Part shown: positions 61,801 through 64,000 of the stretch, in pieces
Layout: each line of letters opens with the position of its first letter
How positions within the stretch are numbered: the stretch's first letter is position 1
From: Brienomyrus brachyistius
Lineage: Eukaryota; Chordata; Actinopteri; Osteoglossiformes; Mormyridae
Length of the DNA: 64,000 bases
Direction: 5' to 3'
Assembly (NCBI RefSeq): GCF_023856365.1
Contig: NC_064552.1
Span: forward strand, 5,714,097 to 5,778,096
Position numbers and translations under genes: made by a program
Notes under the pieces: model-generated
The model's input: only the letters and a program-made list of their open reading frames with translations
Told to the model about the DNA's origin: nothing
Database searches by the model: none

Positions 61801-63197
61801 TAACACCGTACGTGTCTCTGTACCTCCGGCTGAAACGTCAAGCTGTCTGAACTGAATGGCCAGACAAACAGGAACATCTTCATCGCTTCCCAACATCACA
61901 TCTCCACAGCTTATGACTCATCACACGGTGGTAATGTCAGACGTGGAAGATCTCAGTTTCCCACCTCTGGCACCAGGGCGTCTGCGTGAGAGAACTGACC
62001 CTTGCGGTGCCTGACCGTCGATCCTCAGCCAATCTGCCGGTCACACCACCCCCCACTCCCCCAGATGGTCTGGGCTCCCCAATGGTGCCCTTATCACCCC
62101 TGCCCCCCCCATCCCAGAGACACAAAAGGAGCCTTGGCCATTTGTTATTGTGAGCTAATTGGCTGCCACCAGGCTGAGCAGATGACAAGGGGCAGAGACG
62201 CAGGTCAAGACACCTGCCAGAATATCCCCCCCCAGTCAACATGCTGTGAAGCACCCCCACAGCTCCTCAGACAAACCCAATAGAGGATTGCCATGCAGAG
62301 TGCCCCCTGCTGTTTGACAGGTGAAAGACAAACACACAAGAGGAGGACAAAGTGAAGAACCTGGGTGATACTGTGTTTGACCCATTTCCTGCTCCAGGAA
62401 GGCCAAGGCCACTCACGGCCAGTTCTAGACATGGGGCGCGCCAGGCCAAACGGGTGGCCCGAGGCCCCTGCGGAGCTCCAGAACCGCCGGTTCTCCGAAT
62501 TCCAATACCAAATCACCCAGTTCCGCGCAGCTCGCAGATGCTCTTTCCAATGCGCATATAGAGGGGTATTACAGCCAAACAAATGCTGTGTCGCCCCCCC
62601 CAGCAGAAATTACACACAGAGGACAGAATTTGGGGCCTCTCTATACACCTGCCTAGGTGCATTACACTTTTAGCCGTATAATAATCGTGCACTAATTCAC
62701 TTAAAAGGTTCTTGCACACTTGAAATAATCCCAAACCGCCTAGAAGCTTCATACACACATCAACAGAACAAATCTGGCAGCTTTGAGCCTATGAATGAAT
62801 GCACAGAGCAGGAGCTTCCTTCAGAGAGTGAGGGAGCCGGGGGCTGTGCGTGACAGAGGGGGGGTCGCGGCCCTGGCCCCGCCGCCCCCCCCCCCCAACC
62901 GCCACACTTGGAGGCTGGAACGGCTGCCAGCCGGCGAAGGAAGAGCACTGTGAGTGATGGCGGTGGACGCGGTGCGGGAGAACGTGCTGGAATCATGAGG
63001 GCGGGAGCGTCGCAGCGTGCCACCCGTCTGTCGTTTCTAGGCAACGTGAAGGCATGGGGGGGGGGGGGGGGGAGTGCAGGGCAAAAGAGGGCCCACACTT
63101 ACTTGTTCTGCATGGTGTTCATTATCACCCAGTCAGCGGGGTAAACGTTCTTGCCGATGAGATCCTTGAACATGATGAAGGTCTCCATCAGGAAGTC
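19019..63197 (-). CDS. dock1: dock1 (DOCK180), Rac guanine-nucleotide exchange factor: 3' half of the gene, 24 coding exons
   Basis: DOCK1 activates Rac in the cytoplasm and at the membrane, with ELMO and Crk. I joined 24 minus-strand exons by GT-AG sites and reading phase. The sum is 2,712 nt, i.e. 903 residues and a stop, starting near human residue 962 by comparison with the remembered family sequence. Residues about 1-242 are the armadillo-like region ([29 protein letters not shown]). Residues about 243-656 are the DHR2 exchange domain, with [29 protein letters not shown] and [11 protein letters not shown]. Residues about 657-903 are a Ser/Arg-rich, polybasic and proline-rich tail ending SVDSGIVQ. 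The terminal SGIVQ and the two PPPLPxK sites favour DOCK1 over DOCK5 or DOCK2. No stop or frameshift was found in any exon. Upstream exons (SH3, helical bundle, DHR1) lie beyond the window. The identity is secure. Exon edges are manual calls but phase-consistent throughout. Confidence 0.96.
20064..20206 (-). CDS. dock1: dock1 exon (residues 827-874), first Crk-binding site
   Basis: It encodes [16 protein letters not shown] and [16 protein letters not shown], then [24 protein letters not shown] fits the Crk SH3 consensus PxLPxK. The acceptor is GGCCACAG and the donor is CGG|GTACGT. Confidence 0.95.
20675..20834 (-). CDS. dock1: dock1 exon (residues 774-827), proline-rich tail
   Basis: It encodes [38 protein letters not shown] and [16 protein letters not shown]. 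The acceptor is GCCTTCAG and the donor is A|GTGAGTAAG. The core [11 protein letters not shown] is highly characteristic of DOCK1. Confidence 0.95.
21524..21565. repeat. 16-bp repeat with hairpin potential in a dock1 intron
   Basis: GCTAATGCGCTAACGT is repeated, with an inverted partner GTTAGCGTGCTAATGCGCTAAC. It lies 20 bp beyond the donor of the exon ending at 21,586. Confidence 0.8.
21586..21784 (-). CDS. dock1: dock1 exon (residues 707-773), polybasic segment
   Basis: It encodes [19 protein letters not shown], the lysine-rich stretch [17 protein letters not shown] and EAVILSET. The acceptor is CCATTAG, preceded by a C-run in transcript sense, and the donor is ACG|GTGAGA. The polybasic stretch is typical of the DOCK-A tail and is often linked to acidic lipid binding (family knowledge). 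Confidence 0.95.
22651..22802 (-). CDS. dock1: dock1 exon (residues 657-707), Ser/Arg-rich linker
   Basis: It encodes [35 protein letters not shown] and [16 protein letters not shown]. This is the conserved [17 protein letters not shown] segment after DHR2. The acceptor is TCCACAG and the donor is GG|GTGCGT. Confidence 0.95.
23244..23381 (-). CDS. dock1: dock1 exon (residues 611-656), end of DHR2
   Basis: It encodes [35 protein letters not shown] and [11 protein letters not shown]. The acceptor is TTTACAG and the donor is CTG|GTGAGA. The segment [14 protein letters not shown] closes the DHR2 domain. A 6.2-kb intron separates it from the exon upstream. Confidence 0.96.
24666..24697. repeat. 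(TTTA)n microsatellite
   Basis: Eight tandem TTTA units. Confidence 0.95.
26884..27053. mobile_element. Palindromic MITE family B
   Basis: The left arm (AAAATGATTGATTCAGAAAG followed by ATAGCCAATCAGATTATAGG) pairs with a right arm containing CTAATCTGATTGGTTATC and GAACCAATCATTTT. Inner arms AGCAACTAGAG and CTCTAGTTGCT also pair. A second, cut-off copy lies at the right end of the window. Confidence 0.7.
27540..27572 (+). repeat. Retroposon tail GGAAAATGGATGGATGG
   Basis: Short GGATGGATGG tail of the fish LINE/SINE type, inside a dock1 intron. Confidence 0.45.
28425..28530 (+). mobile_element. tRNA-derived SINE
   Basis: It contains an RNA polymerase III B-box, GGTTCAAATCC, at 28,468-28,478. 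It is preceded by a degenerate tRNA-like head (GTAGCTGAACAAGTATCGCA) and followed by an A/T-rich tail (AAATGAATAAAACATAAATG). It does not fold as a functional tRNA. Confidence 0.6.
29608..29691 (-). CDS. dock1: dock1 exon (residues 583-610), DHR2 lobe C
   Basis: It encodes [18 protein letters not shown] and [10 protein letters not shown]. The acceptor is TTCTCCAG and the donor is CAG|GTAGGAC. It is in phase 0 at both ends. Confidence 0.96.
29784..29951. mobile_element. Palindromic MITE family A, complete copy (168 bp)
   Basis: The ends are CAGAGGTGGACATTTCTG and GAAATGTCCACCCTTG. The interior CAGACCAGGACTTTGTTTC and GGTTGGTTTGAACAAAATC are shared with the copies at 0.2 and 0.5 kb. It lies 93 bp upstream, in transcript sense, of the acceptor of the exon at 29,608-29,691. 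Confidence 0.8.
30225..30345 (+). mobile_element. Tc1/mariner transposase fragment
   Basis: The plus strand encodes [14 protein letters not shown], close to the Tc1 block QxDNDPKHT that carries the second catalytic aspartate. The element is short, with no terminal repeats seen. It lies in the intron just below the exon at 30,439-30,615. Confidence 0.45.
30439..30615 (-). CDS. dock1: dock1 exon (residues 524-582), DHR2 lobe C, catalytic
   Basis: It encodes [19 protein letters not shown], then [19 protein letters not shown], then [15 protein letters not shown] and LTNYEK. It contains the position of the ISP motif, reported to be needed for Rac exchange in DOCK180, here VSP. It also contains the helix segment with [11 protein letters not shown], where the family's nucleotide-sensing valine is expected. 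The acceptor is GTGCAG and the donor is AAG|GTGCTC. Confidence 0.96.
31135..31173. repeat. (CA)n microsatellite
   Basis: Perfect CA run of about 39 bp in a dock1 intron. Confidence 0.97.
32657..32743 (-). CDS. dock1: dock1 exon (residues 495-523), DHR2
   Basis: It encodes [18 protein letters not shown] and [11 protein letters not shown]. The acceptor CCCCCAG is preceded by a C-run. The donor is ACG|GTAAGTG. Confidence 0.95.
33243..33327 (-). CDS. dock1: dock1 exon (residues 466-494), DHR2 lobe B
   Basis: It encodes [16 protein letters not shown] and [12 protein letters not shown] after completing a split serine codon. The acceptor is CTTATAG and the donor is GCA|GTAATT. The donor is followed by AT-rich intron. 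Confidence 0.94.
34930..35011 (-). CDS. dock1: dock1 exon (residues 439-466), DHR2 lobe B
   Basis: It encodes [17 protein letters not shown] and NKSVSEQIV, completing a tyrosine codon split by the intron. The acceptor is CTAACAG and the donor is AG|GTGCGC. Confidence 0.94.
35258..35524. repeat. About 30-bp minisatellite, 9 copies, each with a GC box
   Basis: The unit is TAAGGCCCCGCCCACATGG then ACACAGCACAC or ACAGCACCCTG. About six of nine copies retain CCCGCCCA (GGGCGGG on the minus strand, Sp1-like). The array sits in the intron directly below the donor of the exon at 35,561-35,702. Open frames through it are repeats, not genes. Confidence 0.93.
35561..35702 (-). CDS. dock1: dock1 exon (residues 392-439), DHR2 lobe B
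   Basis: It encodes [37 protein letters not shown] and [10 protein letters not shown]. The acceptor is CCTTCCAG and the donor is T|GTATCC. A 30-bp minisatellite starts about 37 bp beyond the donor, inside the intron. Confidence 0.96.
36518..36865 (+). CDS. Candidate small secreted protein ORF nested antisense in a dock1 intron
   Basis: ATG at 36,518 with G at -3 opens 115 codons. The N-terminus [20 protein letters not shown] looks like a complete signal peptide with an Ala at the cleavage position. It is followed by a basic, three-cysteine region (GCNF, LRCYVW, YICVTV) and ends FMRNY. No homologous family is recognised. There is no obvious TATA box or near AATAAA. It may be a chance frame. 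Confidence 0.25.
   Translation: MRLLLRITLGILMLFKVSEANFMGCNFTTSLRLHNLRCYVWNKITARKKHLQVLSPQAIYLGFRSKFPSKVQQKFPFQDLKTPYICVTVFSDSQAAEGLYFGGTVFVESVFMRNY
38177..38242. repeat. Compound GT / TATG / TA microsatellite
   Basis: GT runs are interrupted by TATA and followed by GTATGTATG and a TA run, in a dock1 intron. Confidence 0.95.
38383..38487 (-). CDS. dock1: dock1 exon (residues 357-391), DHR2
   Basis: It encodes [18 protein letters not shown] then [17 protein letters not shown], the latter being a hallmark of DHR2 domains. The acceptor is TTCCCACAG and the donor is AGG|GTAAGACG. Confidence 0.96.
38897..38986 (-). CDS. dock1: dock1 exon (residues 327-356), DHR2 lobe A
   Basis: It encodes [15 protein letters not shown] and [15 protein letters not shown]. 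The acceptor is CCAAGCAG and the donor is CTG|GTGAGTG. It is in phase 0 at both ends. Confidence 0.95.
40216..40335 (-). CDS. dock1: dock1 exon (residues 287-326), DHR2 lobe A
   Basis: It encodes [34 protein letters not shown] and YFDKGK. The acceptor is GTCACTAG and the donor is AAG|GTGAGTG. It joins in phase 0 at both ends. Confidence 0.95.
41925..42015 (-). CDS. dock1: dock1 exon (residues 256-286), DHR2 lobe A
   Basis: It encodes [19 protein letters not shown] and [11 protein letters not shown]. The acceptor is CTCTCAG and the donor is AAG|GTCAGCC. In this family lobe A forms the helical dimerisation surface of DHR2. Confidence 0.95.
42363..42512. mobile_element. CAGTG-ended hAT-type MITE (family C)
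   Basis: It starts CAGTGGTTCCCAATCCAGTC and ends GATCGGATTGGGAA. The interior contains TTTTTGCTCCCTCTCAACTC and its partner GGGAGGTAGCAAAAACATG. The right terminus is decayed. Confidence 0.75.
42842..42882 (-). CDS. dock1: dock1 micro-exon (residues 243-256), start of DHR2
   Basis: A 41-nt exon encoding [13 protein letters not shown] plus two bases of an arginine codon. The acceptor is TTTCTCCAG and the donor is AG|GTATGA. By alignment with remembered human DOCK1 this is where the DHR2 domain begins. Confidence 0.92.
43470..43670. mobile_element. CAGTG-ended hAT-type MITE (family C)
   Basis: It starts CAGTGGTTCTCAGCCCGGTC. Internal blocks TTTTTGCTCCCTCCCAGCTG and GGGAGGCAGCAAAAATGTGG pair with each other. 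It ends in a decayed GAGGACCAAGTTGAGAGG. Confidence 0.75.
44133..44289 (-). CDS. dock1: dock1 exon (residues 190-242)
   Basis: It encodes [37 protein letters not shown] and [15 protein letters not shown]. The acceptor is TTTTCCCCAG and the donor is CTG|GTGAGG. This is the last segment before DHR2. Confidence 0.95.
44486..44571 (-). CDS. dock1: dock1 exon (residues 162-190)
   Basis: It encodes [16 protein letters not shown] and [12 protein letters not shown]. The acceptor is TAATTGCAG and the donor is AT|GTGAGTG. It is separated by only 196 bp of intron from the next exon downstream. Confidence 0.94.
45623..45771 (-). CDS. dock1: dock1 exon (residues 112-161)
   Basis: It encodes [35 protein letters not shown] and [14 protein letters not shown]. 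The acceptor is CATCCAG. The donor must be CGG|GTTGGT to keep phase with the next exon, and it is the weakest splice site of the series. Confidence 0.93.
45997..46057. repeat. (CA)n microsatellite
   Basis: CA run of about 60 bp with two CG interruptions at the right end, in a dock1 intron. Confidence 0.97.
46225..46283 (-). CDS. dock1: dock1 exon (residues 92-112)
   Basis: A 59-nt exon encoding [19 protein letters not shown]. The acceptor is TGTTTTAG and the donor is G|GTAAGCC. Both ends split codons and match the neighbouring exons. Confidence 0.94.
46815..46848. repeat. (AAT)11 microsatellite
   Basis: Perfect AAT repeat in a dock1 intron. Confidence 0.96.
47050..47080. repeat. (TG)n(G)n tract
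   Basis: TG repeat of about 20 bp passing into G10. Confidence 0.93.
48395..48495 (-). CDS. dock1: dock1 exon (residues 59-92)
   Basis: It encodes [15 protein letters not shown] and [18 protein letters not shown]. The acceptor is CTCCTCAG and the donor is AA|GTGAGTG. A longer overlapping minus-strand frame covering 47,861-48,565 is a shadow in another phase. Confidence 0.95.
49430..49508 (-). CDS. dock1: dock1 exon (residues 32-58)
   Basis: It encodes [15 protein letters not shown] then [11 protein letters not shown]. The acceptor is TCTTCCAG and the donor is CAG|GTAAGC. It starts with the last base of the split lysine codon and ends in phase 0. The intron separating it from the previous exon is 13.6 kb, the longest in the window. 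Confidence 0.95.
54055..54245 (+). repeat. Dispersed fish repeat (AAAGCGCTTTACA type)
   Basis: The blocks TTTATATAGTGCATTTTC, TCAAAGCGCTTTACATTG and AGGAGGAACCAGACTCATAG match a widely dispersed fish repeat. Confidence 0.6.
55231..55408. mobile_element. CAGTG-ended hAT-type MITE (family C), full length
   Basis: It starts CAGCGATTCTCATCCCAGTC and ends GGATTGAGAAGCACCG. Flanking 8-bp sequences GTTTAAAA and CTTTGAAA match at six positions, a probable decayed target duplication. The interior contains ATACCTGGTACAGGTGTG, typical of the family. Confidence 0.8.
55904..56735. repeat. 42-bp minisatellite, about 5 near-identical and 13-15 diverged units
   Basis: The unit reads CTGTACCTGCATCCCTCTGA then TAGAGGCAGGCCCTCCCGCAGT. 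Copies at 55,921-56,146 are almost identical. Those further right vary in length and sequence. Because 42 is a multiple of 3, both strands stay open over long stretches, so the apparent repeat proteins are artefacts. Confidence 0.95.
57509..57692 (+). repeat. Dispersed fish repeat (TTATCCAAAGTGATGTACA type)
   Basis: The blocks TTTATCCAAAGTGATGTACA and GGGGTTAAGGGCCTTGCTCA, then ACTGGCAACCGTCTAATCAG, are a common fish repeat. A related fragment lies at 63,384-63,488. Confidence 0.65.
58850..58863 (+). promoter_or_regulatory. CTCF-like motif TCACTAGGGGGCGC
   Basis: It matches the remembered CTCF core at 13 of 14 positions, in the 13.6-kb dock1 intron. Such motifs also ride on retroposons. Occupancy is unknown. 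Confidence 0.35.
61013..61698. repeat. CA/CG-rich satellite-like array, about 690 bp
   Basis: It is built from CACGCA, CGCACACGCACGCAGACA and CAGACACACGCA modules in higher-order blocks of roughly 36-70 bp. Purines and pyrimidines alternate almost throughout. It has no stop codons in most frames, which produces Cys/Val- and His/Thr-rich pseudo-proteins on the two strands. Confidence 0.95.
63103..63197 (-). CDS. dock1: dock1 exon (fragment residues 1-32)
   Basis: This is the most upstream exon in the window. It encodes [20 protein letters not shown] and then [11 protein letters not shown]. The acceptor is CTGCAG and the donor is AA|GTAAGTG, which splits a lysine codon completed by the next exon. 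It belongs to the armadillo-like region ahead of DHR2. The preceding intron runs off the window. Confidence 0.93.
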
Positions 63198-63383
63198 CTG
63201 CAGTAGAAATGAGGGGTTTCAGATGATGACGGTGGCTGATCTCAGAGCCTGGACTGGGTAATGGGTTTATTCGGAGGGAATCAGCAGGAGCAAGCCCCTG
63301 CGGGAGGATCTAGTCTCTTTACATATTTACACCCTGGCAAAACATGATGTACACTCGAGAAAGCAGAGTGAGACGATCTTTGG

Positions 63384-63488
63384 TGTAACTGGGTGCCAAA
63401 GGCCTTGGATCAAGGGCCCAACGGTGACATCACTATGCCGACCCTGGCATTTAAAATCGGCGGCCTTCCGATCCGTGAAACACCGGCT
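63384..63488 (+). repeat. Fish dispersed repeat fragment (ATCAAGGGCCCAACGGTG type)
   Basis: CCTTGGATCAAGGGCCCAAC and GGCGGCCTTCCGATCCGTGA correspond to the 3' part of the repeat at 57,509-57,692, in the next upstream dock1 intron. Confidence 0.5.
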
Positions 63489-63876
63489 CACAAAACAGAG
63501 CAGAACAGCGAAATTCCCCCGTCAGCATGGTAATCACCTGCACTGTTCCGCTGCACAGACGCCAGTCTGGCTACTTTAGGTACGCCAATCAGGAAAAGCC
63601 CAGTTCTGGGGGCCCTAGCATCCCTGCAGCCCCTGACCAGAAAAGACCTAGCTGTAGAACAGCTACAGCCACAGAAGCTAGGGGTTCGAGCATCTTAACG
63701 AAAGCCCGGTATGCCCTGACCCAGCCAGCACTGTGACGGTGATGAGCCTGCGAGTGTGGAGCTCACACCAAGGCCTCAGCGGGCTGCATGCTTAATGTGA
63801 TGATGTAACTGTTTCATTAAAGTGGGGGTGCTGCCATGGGACTGGTTGACAACACAAAAATGAGGTAAGAATGAAG

Positions 63877-64000
63877 AATGACTGATCCTTACTCTGAACC
63901 AATCAGATTGTAGAGGAGGTGGGTCAAATCAACCAGAGGAGACAGATCCAACCAATCAGATGTCTTGGCCCCGCCTCCTATAGTTGCTTGGACCCACCTC
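63877..64000. mobile_element. Palindromic MITE family B, cut by the window end
   Basis: It shares GAACCAATCAGATTGTAGA, GGAGGTGGGTC and TATAGTTGCTTGGACCCACC with the copy at 26,884-27,053. The right arm lies beyond the window. Confidence 0.6.

Larger units (their letters stand above)
49509..63102. other. Largest dock1 intron (13.6 kb): contents
   Basis: It holds a family-C MITE, three fish repeats (54.1, 57.5 and the flank at 63.4 kb beyond), the 42-bp minisatellite, the CA/CG array, G- and C-runs and a CTCF-like motif. I looked for a nested gene and saw none with recognisable content. Confidence 0.6.

Noticed and set aside
60653..61883. Very long minus- and plus-strand open frames (up to 380 codons), Cys/Val or His/Thr rich
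   Set aside because: They are produced entirely by the CA/CG tandem array, which lacks stop codons. Several frames are open at once and the flanks show no gene structure.
49509..63102. Nested INSYN2A-like gene, as found antisense within a DOCK1 intron in mammals
   Set aside because: No open frame in this 13.6-kb intron resembles that protein. If present in this species it must lie outside the window.

Overview
This window is vertebrate nuclear DNA, most likely from a ray-finned fish. The evidence is large spliced introns with GT-AG junctions, an exon set that reads as vertebrate DOCK1, fish-type hAT and Tc1 MITEs, a fish-type tRNA SINE, and LINE tails ending in GATGGATGG. I cannot name the species.

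Layout. About 1-18,330 is the flank beyond the 3' end of dock1. It holds MITEs, a decayed LINE (about 6.2-7.7 kb), a Tc1 remnant (12.6-12.8 kb), simple repeats and minisatellites. A CpG-richer stretch at about 9.1-12.1 kb carries promoter-like motifs and three unassigned exon-like open frames on the plus strand. A decayed minus-strand reading frame of unknown family lies at 2.4-2.9 kb. About 18,335-63,197 is the 3' half of one gene, dock1, on the minus strand. I could phase 24 consecutive coding exons, from 63,197 down to a stop codon at 19,019-19,021. Together they give 2,712 coding bases, 903 residues plus stop, with every junction in frame. A likely polyadenylation signal is at 18,352-18,357. 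The window ends at 64,000 inside the next upstream intron, so the N-terminal half of the protein (SH3, DHR1) is outside.

Function. DOCK1 (DOCK180) is a cytoplasmic Rac guanine-nucleotide exchange factor that works with ELMO and the adaptor Crk in engulfment, migration and myoblast fusion. The exons here encode the tail of the armadillo-like region, the whole DHR2 exchange domain (about exons 42,882 to 23,244) and the C-terminal polybasic and proline-rich tail. Two Crk-SH3 type PPPLPxK sites and the terminal SGIVQ are intact. No second gene is firmly supported. Nested or flanking coding candidates are marked as low confidence.

The introns contain several tandem arrays: a 30-bp array full of GC boxes at 35.3 kb, a 42-bp minisatellite at 55.9-56.7 kb and a 690-bp CA/CG array at 61.0-61.7 kb. 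They also contain four copies of a CAGTG-ended hAT-type MITE (one more copy lies in the flank), two copies of a second palindromic MITE, and SINE, Tc1 and other dispersed fragments.
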